Below, piece by piece: positions 7,008 through 14,017 of a stretch of DNA of 31,100 nt. Under the pieces are notes generated by a model. The model was not told the DNA's origin. It worked only from the letters and a program-made list of their open reading frames with translations, and searched no databases. This DNA comes from CAZYZQ01 sp964652075 (lineage in GTDB: Bacteria > Bacillota > Clostridia > Oscillospirales > Oscillospiraceae). The position numbers were made by a program, and so were the translations under genes. The stretch lies in assembly GCA_964652075.1 (NCBI GenBank), contig CAZYZQ010000007.1, positions 1-31,100 on the forward strand. Direction: 5' to 3'. The stretch's first letter is position 1, and the number at the start of each line of letters is the position of its first letter.

Positions 7008-8030
7008 TTGAAGACAAGCGATTTTTATTACGATTTGCCGGAGGAGTTAATTGCGCAGACGCCGCTTGCGCGGCGCGACGGCTCCCGGCTGCTGACGCTG
7101 GATCGCAGGACAGGGGAGACGCAGGATCTGCACTTTTACGATCTGCCGCAGCTGCTGCAGCCGGGTGACTGCCTTGTGATGAACGATTCCCGCGTCCTGC
7201 CCGCGCGGCTGCTTGGGCACCGCCCAACGGGCGGCGCGGTGGAGGTCTTGCTGTTGCAGGACAAGGGGGACGGCGTCTGGGAGTGCCTGACAAAGCCGGG
7301 CCGCAAGACACAGCCGGGGCAGGAGCTTCTGTTCGGCAACGGCGAGCTGACGGCAACTGTCGTCGCCGCGAAGGAGGACGGCAATAAGCTTGTCCAGTTC
7401 CACTATGAGGGAATCTTTCTGGAGGTGCTGGAACGGCTCGGCAAGATGCCGCTTCCGCCGTACATCAAGGCGGAGCTGGCCGATCAGGAGCGCTACCAGA
7501 CGGTCTATTCGCACGAGGTTGGCTCCGCAGCCGCGCCGACGGCCGGGCTGCATTTTACGAACGAGCTGCTCGACCGGGTGCGTGCGATGGGGGTTCGGAC
7601 GGCGTTTGTGACGCTGCATGTCGGTCTTGGCACGTTCCGCCCTGTCAAGGTCGAAGATGTACAGAACCACCAGATGCACAGCGAGTTCTGCATGATTTCG
7701 CAGGAGACGGCGGATATTCTGAACACAACGCGCCGTAACGGCGGACGGATTGTCTGCGTCGGCACGACCTCATGCCGGACGCTGGAGTCGTTTGTGGCGG
7801 AGGACGGCACATTTACGGAAAAATCCGGCTGGACGGATATCTTTATCTATCCGGGTTACCGCTTCAAGGCGATGGATGCGCTGATTACAAACTTCCACCT
7901 GCCGGAGAGTACGCTCATCATGCTTGTCTCCGCTTTCGCGGGCCGCGACCACGTTCTGGCGGCATACCGGCACGCGGTAGATGAACGATACAGGTTCTTT
8001 AGCTTTGGGGATGCGATGTTTGTTTTTTGA
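7008..8030 (+). CDS. queA: S-adenosylmethionine:tRNA ribosyltransferase-isomerase
   Basis: QueA transfers and isomerises the ribose of S-adenosylmethionine onto 7-aminomethyl-7-deazaguanine in tRNA, giving epoxyqueuosine at the wobble position of GUN-anticodon tRNAs. The protein (340 residues, B. subtilis size) starts MKTSDFYYDLPEELIAQTPLARRDGSRLL and has MNDSRVLPARL, SAAPTAGLHFT, FVTLHVGLGTFRPV, VGTTSCRTLE and ITNFHLPESTL, all family signatures. I take the TTG at 7008 as start because GAGGAG (6992-6997) is well spaced before it and the usual QueA N-terminus begins there. An in-frame ATG at 6990 overlaps the previous stop (ATGA) but has no ribosome site. The gene follows the SpoIID-like gene closely and is followed after 9 bp by the acetyltransferase gene. 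The next queuosine gene, tgt, is at 9341. Confidence 0.95.
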   Translation: MKTSDFYYDLPEELIAQTPLARRDGSRLLTLDRRTGETQDLHFYDLPQLLQPGDCLVMNDSRVLPARLLGHRPTGGAVEVLLLQDKGDGVWECLTKPGRKTQPGQELLFGNGELTATVVAAKEDGNKLVQFHYEGIFLEVLERLGKMPLPPYIKAELADQERYQTVYSHEVGSAAAPTAGLHFTNELLDRVRAMGVRTAFVTLHVGLGTFRPVKVEDVQNHQMHSEFCMISQETADILNTTRRNGGRIVCVGTTSCRTLESFVAEDGTFTEKSGWTDIFIYPGYRFKAMDALITNFHLPESTLIMLVSAFAGRDHVLAAYRHAVDERYRFFSFGDAMFVF

Positions 8031-8039
8031 GGTGAAGAA

Positions 8040-8597
8040 ATGACGCTTCGGCATGCGCTATCCACGTTGACGCCAGCGGCGTTTTGCGGCGACGGGGTCT
8101 TCTTCCGGAAAATCTGCTCGGAGGATGATCTGGACGCGGCAGTGTGCGGCCTGTATCTGCCGCCGGAACAGCAGGAGCTGGTCAATCCGGCTGGATTTTC
8201 GATTGGCAGAGCTTATTTGTTTCCGGAGGACAATGTCCCTTATCTGATCTGCAAGCGAGACGCCACGCAGACGCCCGTCGGGTTTATCCTTCTGCGGTTT
8301 TGCCATGCGACGGATGATCCGCGAACCTGGGCGCGCTTCCGGAAGCAGCCGCCGCGCACAAACTGGAGCTACTTCATTACAGCGCGGGAGCAGGGGAAAG
8401 GATATGGCACTGCGGCGGCGCGGCTTGCAATCAGCCTGTTGATACAGGCAATGCCGGGCGTTCCGATTGAACTGACAACAGAACAGGAAAATGAACGCGC
8501 CCAGCGCCTATATCTTGCCCTGGGCTTTACCCGGACGGATGAGATGGACGGCGATGACCCGGTATTCCTGCTTGATCCGGCGAAGAAAAAGCGATAA
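8040..8597 (+). CDS. GNAT-family N-acetyltransferase
   Basis: A 185-residue GNAT protein. Motif A, the acetyl-CoA pyrophosphate loop, is at 117-123 (REQGKGYGTAAARLAI). The preceding beta strand is NWSYFITA, and the C-terminal part ENERAQRLYLALGFTRTDEM is the usual motif B (asparagine and tyrosine). The substrate cannot be told from the sequence. ATG 8040 follows GAGGTGAAG and lies 9 bp after queA, so it is probably co-transcribed and translationally coupled with it. A strong terminator follows. Its position between queA and tgt looks like an insertion into an otherwise common gene pair; a role in tRNA modification has no support in the sequence. Confidence 0.85.
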   Translation: MTLRHALSTLTPAAFCGDGVFFRKICSEDDLDAAVCGLYLPPEQQELVNPAGFSIGRAYLFPEDNVPYLICKRDATQTPVGFILLRFCHATDDPRTWARFRKQPPRTNWSYFITAREQGKGYGTAAARLAISLLIQAMPGVPIELTTEQENERAQRLYLALGFTRTDEMDGDDPVFLLDPAKKKR

Positions 8598-8598
8598 C

Positions 8599-8635
8599 GC
8601 AGCGGCAGCCCGAACGGCGGGCTGCCGCTGCTTTT
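8599..8635 (+). terminator. Intrinsic terminator after the GNAT gene
   Basis: Fourteen-bp perfect stem GCAGCGGCAGCCCG (8599-8612) / CGGGCTGCCGCTGC (8618-8631), loop AACGG, then TTTT. It ends the spoIID-like/queA/GNAT unit and may also block read-through from the opposing gene. Confidence 0.88.
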
Positions 8636-8642
8636 GACGCAT

Positions 8643-9206
8643 CTAGCAGCAGCGCAGAAGCTGCTGCATCTGCCGGATGCCGCGGCGCTGGGAGCGGATA
8701 ATTGCCTCCAGAATCGGCTCCAGCTCCGGACAAAGAGAAAAACGGAGCGCGTTGCCGGACATTCGGACGGCGCCGAGATGGTGCGGGATCATCTCCCGCA
8801 GGAAGCTCTGGTCGATGCTGTTGCAGGGGACGGCGGCGCGCATCTCGTTGAACATGATCCCGGTAATCTGCTCATTACAGCACCGGTATGTATCCAGCGC
8901 GTCACGGCTGTCGTGCACCTGATTGCAACTGCACAGCACGGCCTCCATCTGCGCGATGCTCTGCGTCTGTTCCGTGATAATGCCGGAAGCAATCCGCTGC
9001 AGCGGGACGCAGGTGGTATAGCGCAGAAGATTGTTCGACATTTCAATTGCCGCACGGTGATGCGGGATCATTTGAATTATAAAGCTGTGGGAAATGCTGT
9101 CCGTTGCGGCGGCGCCCGCAGCGGACATTTCCGCGATCATGCGCTGTAAAATGGCATCGTAGCGTGACAGATAGGCCAGCGTGTTGTTGCTGAATTTTTC
9201 TTGCAT
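8643..9206 (-). CDS. Tandem DUF305-domain, cysteine-rich protein
   Basis: A 187-residue protein of two homologous halves. Each half has the DUF305 helical signature with a His pair: HSFIIQMIPHHRAAIEM (40-56) and QSFLREMIPHHLGAVRM (133-149). Some DUF305 proteins bind copper or silver in the periplasm, but here no signal peptide or membrane segment is visible, so a cytoplasmic or spore location is possible. Nine cysteines (66, 92, 94, 109, 110, 128, 159, 186, 187) sit mostly at equivalent places around the helices and at the C-terminus, which suggests metal or disulfide chemistry. ATG 9206 is chosen because GAGGTG is 7 bp upstream; an in-frame GTG at 9215 lies inside that ribosome site. It lies antisense between the queA unit and tgt. 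No convincing sigma-A promoter is visible upstream, which leaves room for a sporulation sigma factor. Confidence 0.82.
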   Translation of the reverse strand: MQEKFSNNTLAYLSRYDAILQRMIAEMSAAGAAATDSISHSFIIQMIPHHRAAIEMSNNLLRYTTCVPLQRIASGIITEQTQSIAQMEAVLCSCNQVHDSRDALDTYRCCNEQITGIMFNEMRAAVPCNSIDQSFLREMIPHHLGAVRMSGNALRFSLCPELEPILEAIIRSQRRGIRQMQQLLRCC

Positions 9207-9262
9207 GGGGAACACCTCGTACCATCCTATGCCGGACTTGACGGCGCGTGACGAAAAATGGG

Positions 9263-9291
9263 TTGACTTTCCAGTACGGGAACTTTATAAT
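9263..9291 (+). promoter_or_regulatory. Sigma-A promoter of tgt
   Basis: TTGACT (9263-9268), 17-bp spacer, TATAAT (9286-9291): almost consensus. Transcription should start near 9298, at the foot of the leader hairpin. Confidence 0.9.
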
Positions 9292-9295
9292 AGCC

Positions 9296-9333
9296 CCAAA
9301 AAGGGCGGCGCGGTTGCGCCGCCTGCTTTTTGG
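9296..9333 (+). promoter_or_regulatory. 5'-terminal stem-loop in the tgt leader, reaching into the ribosome site
   Basis: CCAAAAAG (9296-9303) + GGCGGCGC (9304-9311), loop GGTT, GCGCCGCC (9316-9323), a two-base bulge, then CTTTTTGG (9326-9333). The 16-bp helix starts at or just after the transcription start. It covers the first bases of the Shine-Dalgarno TGGAGG (9331-9336). The inner GC stem followed by TGCTTTTT also resembles a terminator. It does not match the preQ1 aptamer that controls other queuosine genes. Confidence 0.6.
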
Positions 9334-9340
9334 AGGCACT

Positions 9341-10471
9341 ATGTTTCATATAATCAAACAGGAGGGGCTTGCCCGGCGCGGTGAATTTACCTGCCCGCAC
9401 GGCACGGTGCAGACGCCGGTCTTTATGAACGTCGGCACGCAGGGCGCAATCAAGGGCGCGCTCAGCGCGGCGGATCTGGAGAAGATCGGCACGCAGATCG
9501 AGCTGTCGAACACCTATCATCTGCACCTGCGTCCGGGCGATGAGCTGGTCAAGAAGCTGGGCGGGCTGCACAGGTTCATGACCTGGAACGGGCCCATCCT
9601 GACCGACAGCGGCGGGTTTCAGGTCTTCTCGCTGGCCAGCCTGCGCAACATCAAGGAGGAGGGCGTGACCTTCGCGTCACACATCGACGGGCACAAAATT
9701 TTCATGGGCCCGGAGGAGAGTATGCGCATTCAGGCAAACCTCGGCTCGGATATCGCGATGGCGTTCGACGAGTGCATTGAAAACCCGGCGCCCCGCGACT
9801 ACGTCCAGCGCTCCTGCGAACGGACGCTTCGCTGGCTCGTGCGCTGCAAGGCCGAGCAGGCACGCCTGTGCGCGCTGCCGGACGCGGTCAACCCCGGGCA
9901 GGTGCTCTTCGGGATCAATCAGGGCGGCACCTATCCGGACATCCGGATCTGGCATATGCAGGAGATTGCAAAGCTCGACCTGCCTGGCTACGCCATCGGC
10001 GGTCTCGCGGTGGGGGAGAGCACGGAGACGATGTACGAGATCCTTGATGCGGTGCTTCCACATGCGCCGCAGGATAAGCCACGCTATCTGATGGGAGTCG
10101 GCACGCCGTCCAACATCATTGAAGCCGTGGCGCGCGGCGTGGACTTCTTCGACTGTGTGATGCCTGCGCGGAACGCCCGGCACGCGAAGCTCTTCACTTG
10201 GGACGGCGCGCGGAATCTCAAGAACCAGAAATATGAAGACGATCCGCTGCCGGTCGATCCGCAGTGCGACTGCCCGACCTGCCGCCGCTATTCGCGCGCA
10301 TATCTGCACCACCTTTTCAAGGCGGAGGAGATGCTGGCAATGCGCTTGGCAGTGACGCACAATCTGTATTTTTATAACAAGCTCGTCGAGCGGATCCGCA
10401 CGGCGATCGACGAGGGGACGTTCGCACAGTTCCGCGCGACGTACTCTACACGGCTTTCTGAGAAAATTTAG
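9341..10471 (+). CDS. tgt: tRNA-guanine transglycosylase (queuine tRNA-ribosyltransferase)
   Basis: Tgt exchanges guanine-34 of GUN-anticodon tRNAs for preQ1, the step before QueA. The 376-residue TIM-barrel protein has LSNTYHLHLRPG, catalytic Asp89 in TDSGGFQVFSL, GINQGG, the nucleophile Asp271 in GVDFFDCVMPARNARH, and a zinc site of Cys309, Cys311, Cys314 (CDCPTC) and His340. All expected residues are present. ATG 9341 follows TGGAGG at proper spacing, and MFHIIKQEGLARRGEF is the normal N-terminus. The gene has its own promoter and structured leader, and yajC follows from a separate promoter. queA is 1.3 kb upstream, separated by the acetyltransferase and the antisense DUF305 gene. Confidence 0.97.
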   Translation: MFHIIKQEGLARRGEFTCPHGTVQTPVFMNVGTQGAIKGALSAADLEKIGTQIELSNTYHLHLRPGDELVKKLGGLHRFMTWNGPILTDSGGFQVFSLASLRNIKEEGVTFASHIDGHKIFMGPEESMRIQANLGSDIAMAFDECIENPAPRDYVQRSCERTLRWLVRCKAEQARLCALPDAVNPGQVLFGINQGGTYPDIRIWHMQEIAKLDLPGYAIGGLAVGESTETMYEILDAVLPHAPQDKPRYLMGVGTPSNIIEAVARGVDFFDCVMPARNARHAKLFTWDGARNLKNQKYEDDPLPVDPQCDCPTCRRYSRAYLHHLFKAEEMLAMRLAVTHNLYFYNKLVERIRTAIDEGTFAQFRATYSTRLSEKI

Positions 10472-10472
10472 A

Positions 10473-10501
10473 TTGCATTTGGAAGAAAAACCCGGTATAA
10501 T
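10473..10501 (+). promoter_or_regulatory. Sigma-A promoter of yajC
   Basis: TTGCAT (10473-10478), 17-bp spacer, TATAAT (10496-10501), beginning immediately after the tgt stop codon. The Shine-Dalgarno GGAGGA follows at 10521. Confidence 0.85.
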
Positions 10502-10533
10502 AACACAAGCTATAAAAAACGGAGGAATCAGGT

Positions 10534-10824
10534 ATGCCTACAGAAGCAATTTCCAGCCTTATTATGATTGCGGTCATCTTCGTGGTGTTCTACTTTCTGC
10601 TTATCCGGCCGGAGAACAAGAAGAAAAAGCAGACAAACGAGATGCGCAGCTCGCTGAAGGTTGGCGACGATGTGACAACGATCGGCGGCATCAAAGGCAC
10701 GATTTGCCATATCAAGGACGATGTGCTGGTGATCGAGACCGGCGCCGACCGCGTTCGGATCGAATTTGAGCGCTGGGCCATCTCGACCAATAACTCTGCG
10801 CCGAAGCAGGAAAAGAAAAAGTAA
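10534..10824 (+). CDS. yajC: Preprotein translocase subunit YajC
   Basis: YajC is a small single-pass membrane protein that associates with SecDF and the SecYEG translocase. The 96-residue protein has a membrane segment at about 8-24 (SLIMIAVIFVVFYFLLI), followed directly by RPENKKKKQ, the family's RPQ-K-rich hinge. The beta-rich cytoplasmic domain is LKVGDDVTTIGGIKGTICHIKDDVLVIET. The tail is short and lysine-rich. ATG 10534 follows GGAGGAATCAGGT. Position directly after tgt is the classic queA-tgt-yajC order. A terminator follows, but the next gene (TIGR04086) is also a usual neighbour and may depend on read-through. Confidence 0.95.
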   Translation: MPTEAISSLIMIAVIFVVFYFLLIRPENKKKKQTNEMRSSLKVGDDVTTIGGIKGTICHIKDDVLVIETGADRVRIEFERWAISTNNSAPKQEKKK

Positions 10825-10835
10825 TTTGTTGCCCC

Positions 10836-10873
10836 AAAAGCGGCGGTACCGATGTCCGGTACCGCCGCTTTTG
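10836..10873 (+). terminator. Intrinsic terminator after yajC
   Basis: Perfect 15-bp stem AAAAGCGGCGGTACC (10836-10850) / GGTACCGCCGCTTTT (10858-10872). A-rich and T-rich ends let it work in both directions. It lies between yajC and the TIGR04086 gene. Confidence 0.85.
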
Positions 10874-10921
10874 CATATCCGGACAGCTCGTCTCATAGGA
10901 TGCGCTGAGGAGGGAAGCAAC

Positions 10922-11311
10922 ATGAAAAAACATGAACAGGGGAGCCTGTTGCACGCGGTGGCGTGGGGGAGTGGTGTGGCGCTGGCTATCACGGTGGGCG
11001 CGTCGCTGCTCACCGCGCTCCTACTGCAAAAGGGCGTGCTGGCGGAGGCGCAGCTGGTCTACGCCAAGCTGGCGATTTTATTTCTCGCACTGTTTGCAGG
11101 CGGCCTGCTGGCGGCCAGGCGTGCGGGACGGCAGCGGGCCGCAGCGGCGGTGATCCCGGCGGCAGTGGTCTGCCTGCTCGGACTGATTTGTAAGCTGACT
11201 GTCTGGCGCGAGGGGATGCCGCAGCTGCTCACGACGCTCTGCCCGGCGGCCGCAGCGGCGCTTTTTGCAGCTTTTTTGAGCGCGAAAAAGAAAAAACATT
11301 ACAAGCGCTAG
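10922..11311 (+). CDS. TIGR04086-family four-helix membrane protein
   Basis: A 129-residue very hydrophobic protein with four likely membrane helices (about 13-36, 44-62, 71-88, 97-117), an N-terminal cytoplasmic MKKHEQGS and a basic C-terminal tail KKKKHYKR. Position right after yajC, size and topology match the clostridial family TIGR04086, whose function is unknown. ATG 10922 follows GAGGAGGG. In many Clostridia the next genes encode the SCIFF peptide and its radical-SAM maturase; neither is present here. Confidence 0.75.
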   Translation: MKKHEQGSLLHAVAWGSGVALAITVGASLLTALLLQKGVLAEAQLVYAKLAILFLALFAGGLLAARRAGRQRAAAAVIPAAVVCLLGLICKLTVWREGMPQLLTTLCPAAAAALFAAFLSAKKKKHYKR

Positions 11312-11645
11312 TGTAAATTATATTTACGATGTAAAAGTTGCTTACAGGGAAAGTGAAAAAGAGATGGCGAAAAATTCCACTATATTTTGTGATTTTGCGC
11401 CTGCAAAGTGGAAGATATTGGACGAAGGATAAAAAACGAGAAGTAAAAAGAACGGAGGAAATCAGCGGTGGCGACATAAAACCGTCAACATAATCCGGCG
11501 GCGGAACGGAATTTTGAAAAAGAAATGAGAATTGGACTTGAAATTTGAGAAATTTTGGAGTATATTAGCATATATCGACCTGACACCCGGTGGCGCAGTT
11601 CTTTTTTCACCTCCCGCAGCATAGTCTGAATGGGGAGGGCTGCGT
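11312..11645 (+). other. AT-rich intergenic region with a promoter and structured leader
   Basis: No protein-like frame fits here. The first 250 bp are clearly AT-richer than the flanks. One Shine-Dalgarno (GGAGG near 11455) is followed only by GTG-GCG-ACA-TAA, a four-codon frame. The promoter at 11538-11566 and the leader of the next gene fill the rest. In that leader a weak hairpin near 11580-11599 is followed by TTCTTTTTT, and CCTCCC (11610-11615) could pair with the ribosome site GGGAGG (11633-11638). Confidence 0.5.
11538..11566 (+). promoter_or_regulatory. Probable sigma-A promoter of the gene at 11646
   Basis: TTGAAA (11538-11543), 17-bp spacer, TATATT (11561-11566). It leaves a leader of about 70 nt before ATG 11646. 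Confidence 0.65.
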
Positions 11646-12224
11646 ATGTACATACAGACGCAACGAAGGCGGGCGCTCTTGCAGAGCGGCGCCATTGCAC
11701 AATCGGTTCTTGCGTTTATCTCCGGCTGTATCCTCGGCGCGCTGCTGCTGAAGCTGGCGCGCGCATCCGCGCCGGATCTGGTCGCGCGATTCGGCGCTTC
11801 GGCGATGGAGGCCGCGCCGCTCTCGTTTCCGGCTGCGTTTTCCCTCTGTGTGAAGTTCCCGCTGCTGTGCTGGCTGCTGCTGTTCTGGCGGCGCGGGAGC
11901 GCGGGGACAATGCTTGTTCTGCTTTTTCGCGGCGCGCTTGCGTCGTTTTTCCTCGGCTGCCTGTCGACCGCGGTGCGCGGCGGCTATCTGGCCGGGCTTG
12001 TGATGCTTTTTTTTCATTGCTGTGCGATCCTGCCGCTTTTGCTGTTTTTCAGCGCGCTGGCGGGGTCGATTGGGCGTACGGATGTGTTTTGGCGGCAACC
12101 GGGGCGTTGGAAGGCGGCTATGCTGCTTCTGGCGGTTGTGCTGCTGGCCAGTCTCGTGTGTGCCCTTGGTGAATGGCAGCTGCGGCCGCGTATGCTGGCC
12201 TGGATGGAATCATTGCTTCAATAG
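11646..12224 (+). CDS. Integral membrane protein before xerD, possibly SpoIIM-like
   Basis: A 192-residue protein with about five hydrophobic helices (roughly 18-37, 62-80, 86-105, 113-138, 153-172) and a basic N-terminus. Sequence similarity alone does not name it. Stage II sporulation protein M (DUF95), a partner of SpoIID/SpoIIP in engulfment, is about this size and topology, and spoIIM lies near xerD in Bacillus and other Firmicutes. That makes SpoIIM the best guess by position. ATG 11646 follows GGGGAGGG at good spacing. xerD begins 18 bp after the stop, so the two are likely co-transcribed. Another small membrane protein family remains possible. Confidence 0.5.
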   Translation: MYIQTQRRRALLQSGAIAQSVLAFISGCILGALLLKLARASAPDLVARFGASAMEAAPLSFPAAFSLCVKFPLLCWLLLFWRRGSAGTMLVLLFRGALASFFLGCLSTAVRGGYLAGLVMLFFHCCAILPLLLFFSALAGSIGRTDVFWRQPGRWKAAMLLLAVVLLASLVCALGEWQLRPRMLAWMESLLQ

Positions 12225-12242
12225 AAAGAGAGATGAGGCATC

Positions 12243-13127
12243 TTGAACGAAATCATGCAGGGATATGAGGCGTACCTTCGCGAGGAGAAGGGTGCCTCGG
12301 AGAATACGGTTTCGTCCTATATGCGCGACCTGCGTCAGTTTTACGGCAGCTTTTCCCAGCTTGGAATCTCGGATATCACCGAGGTCACCAGTAAAACCAT
12401 GCAGGACTATATCGCCCACCTGTCGCTGATCGGCAAATCCTCCGCGACCATTTCGCGGAGCCTCGCTTCGCTGAAGGGCTTCTTCCGCTATTTGCAGCAG
12501 CGGGATATCGTCCGGGACAACCCGGTCTTCGGCGTGCAGATTGAAAAGACGGTTCGCCGCCTGCCGCAGATCCTGACCGGCGAGGAGGTGGAGCTTCTGC
12601 TCTCCCAGCCGAAATGCGTGGACGCGAAGGGCTTCCGCGATAAGGCAATGCTGGAGCTTTTGTATGCGACGGGCATCCGCGTCAGCGAGCTGATCTCCAT
12701 GCATGTGACGGACGTCAATCTCGACGCCTCCATTGTCACGGTCGGAGGAGAGAAGCGGGCGCGCATCATCCCCATGTACCCGGCCTGTGAGCAGGCGCTA
12801 CGGGAGTACATCGAAAAAATCCGTCCGTCCCTGATTGCCGACCCGGAGGAGCAGGCGCTCTTTGTGAACCTGAGCGGCGAGCCGATGTCCCGGCAGGGCT
12901 TCTGGAAGCTCATCAAGCACTATCAGGAGACGGCGCAGATCGACAAGGATATCACGCCGCACACGCTGCGGCACAGCTTTGCCGCGCATCTTCTGGAGAA
13001 CGGCGCGGATCTGCGCTCCCTGCAGGAGATGATGGGGCACAGCGACATCTCGTCGACGCAGATTTATGCGCAGGTTGTCAAACAAAATTTGAAATCCGTC
13101 TATCGAAAATGTCACCCGAAGGCATAA
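12243..13127 (+). CDS. xerD: Site-specific tyrosine recombinase XerD
   Basis: XerD with XerC resolves chromosome dimers at dif. The 294-residue protein has the N-terminal core-binding domain (1-100: YEAYLREEKGASENTVSSYMRDL) and the catalytic domain with the full set of residues: Arg146 (TGIRVSEL), Lys171, His240 and Arg243 (HTLRHSFA), His266 (MGHSDISSTQ) and the nucleophile Tyr275. The start is TTG 12243, 4 bp after GAGG; an ATG at 12255 is a weaker alternative because its spacing is too long. Place, length and lack of any att site or mobile genes nearby argue for the housekeeping XerD over a phage integrase. Some Firmicutes use a single Xer, so XerC/XerD naming is by similarity. Confidence 0.9.
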   Translation: MNEIMQGYEAYLREEKGASENTVSSYMRDLRQFYGSFSQLGISDITEVTSKTMQDYIAHLSLIGKSSATISRSLASLKGFFRYLQQRDIVRDNPVFGVQIEKTVRRLPQILTGEEVELLLSQPKCVDAKGFRDKAMLELLYATGIRVSELISMHVTDVNLDASIVTVGGEKRARIIPMYPACEQALREYIEKIRPSLIADPEEQALFVNLSGEPMSRQGFWKLIKHYQETAQIDKDITPHTLRHSFAAHLLENGADLRSLQEMMGHSDISSTQIYAQVVKQNLKSVYRKCHPKA

Positions 13128-13164
13128 AAACGCGATTGCAGTGTGTTCTGCAATCGCGTTTTTT
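13126..13164. terminator. Bidirectional terminator between xerD and rpe
   Basis: CGCGATTGCAG (13131-13141) pairs with CTGCAATCGCG (13148-13158), loop TGTGTT, flanked by AAAAA and TTTTTT. It ends both xerD and the converging minus-strand rpe. Confidence 0.92.
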
Positions 13165-13181
13165 ATTTCCATCGGCCGGCC

Positions 13182-13850
13182 TCAGAGGGCCGTGGACGGT
13201 GTCCCGCGGATGGCCTGCGTAAAGGCCCTGCGGTCGGAAGCCTTGAAAAAGCTGCTGCCTGCGACCAGCACATCCGCACCTGCGGCGATGCAGATGGGCG
13301 CGGTCTGTTCTGTGACGCCGCCGTCAACCTCCAGCTCGCATCCGGGCTTCTCACGGTTGATGTGCGCGCGCAAGAAACGGACTTTTTCCATCATATCCGG
13401 CATGAACTTCTGACCGCCGAAGCCCGGCTCCACCGTCATCACAAGCACAAGTCCGCACAGCGGCAGAAACGGCAGCACAGCCTCCGCCGGCGTTTTGGGC
13501 TTGATGGTGACAGCGGGGATCTTCCCGGAATCCCGGATCAGTGCAAGCGCACGGCGCGTGTTCTCCTCGGTGTCGGCCTCGACGTGGAGCGTCAGGATAT
13601 CGGCGCCGGCCTCCAGAAAGCGCGGGACATAGCGCAGCGGCCGGTCGATCATCAGATGCACGTCCAGCGGCAGCTGCGAGACGCGCCGGATGGCGGCAAC
13701 CTCCGGCAGGCCGAGGGAGAGGTTCGGGACGAACAGGCCGTCCATCACATCGACATGGACATAATCGGCACCCGCTTGCCGGATGACGCCGATTTCGCGT
13801 TCCAGATTTGCAAAATCAGAAGCGAGGATGGAGGGGGAAACTTTAATCAT
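13182..13850 (-). CDS. rpe: Ribulose-phosphate 3-epimerase
   Basis: Rpe interconverts ribulose-5-phosphate and xylulose-5-phosphate in the pentose phosphate pathway. The 222-residue TIM barrel starts MIKVSPSILASDFANLEREI. It has the metal ligands His32 and Asp34 (YVHVDVMDG), His65 (DVHLMI) and Asp176 (EVDGGV); Asp34 and Asp176 are the acid/base pair. VEPGFGGQKF is the mobile loop and AGSSFF the phosphate site. A small departure is FVPNLSLGLPEV where most members have FVPNITFGPPVV; the metal site is intact. ATG 13850 has AGGAGGAG upstream. In Bacillus rpe follows rsgA; here it stands alone, convergent with xerD, and I see no clear promoter in the 167 bp up to the threonine ammonia-lyase gene. 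Confidence 0.95.
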   Translation of the reverse strand: MIKVSPSILASDFANLEREIGVIRQAGADYVHVDVMDGLFVPNLSLGLPEVAAIRRVSQLPLDVHLMIDRPLRYVPRFLEAGADILTLHVEADTEENTRRALALIRDSGKIPAVTIKPKTPAEAVLPFLPLCGLVLVMTVEPGFGGQKFMPDMMEKVRFLRAHINREKPGCELEVDGGVTEQTAPICIAAGADVLVAGSSFFKASDRRAFTQAIRGTPSTAL

Positions 13851-13981
13851 GGTGGGCTCCTCCTGTCAAAAGTTGGGACATTTTGGCGCGCGCCGGAATA
13901 AAACGGAATGTACGGCGCACACGGCGATGGGAAAGCTCCCGGATGAGCGTCCGCGCAGTTTCGCCGGCGCCGTTTCAGATA

Positions 13982-14007
13982 GGGGCTGCTTCTTCGGAAG
14001 CAGCCCC
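13982..14007. terminator. Stable 11-bp hairpin after the threonine ammonia-lyase gene
   Basis: GGGGCTGCTTC (13982-13992), TTCG, GAAGCAGCCCC (13997-14007). It lies 11 bp beyond the minus-strand stop at 14018. No T-tract follows on the minus strand, so it is an atypical terminator or a 3'-end stabilising hairpin. The remaining 130 bp up to rpe show nothing I can name. Confidence 0.6.
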
Positions 14008-14017
14008 AGCGGGCCTT

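Noticed and set aside
9292..9340. preQ1 riboswitch before tgt
   Set aside because: The leader is only about 43 nt, entirely taken by one long hairpin, and lacks the A-rich tail and C-rich loop of preQ1 aptamers.
11312..11600. SCIFF (six-cysteine) ranthipeptide precursor
   Set aside because: None of the frames in this region has the expected cysteine pattern, and the radical-SAM maturase gene is absent.
12243..13127. Phage or integrative-element integrase
   Set aside because: No att repeats, tRNA or mobile genes nearby; length and catalytic spacing fit the housekeeping XerD.
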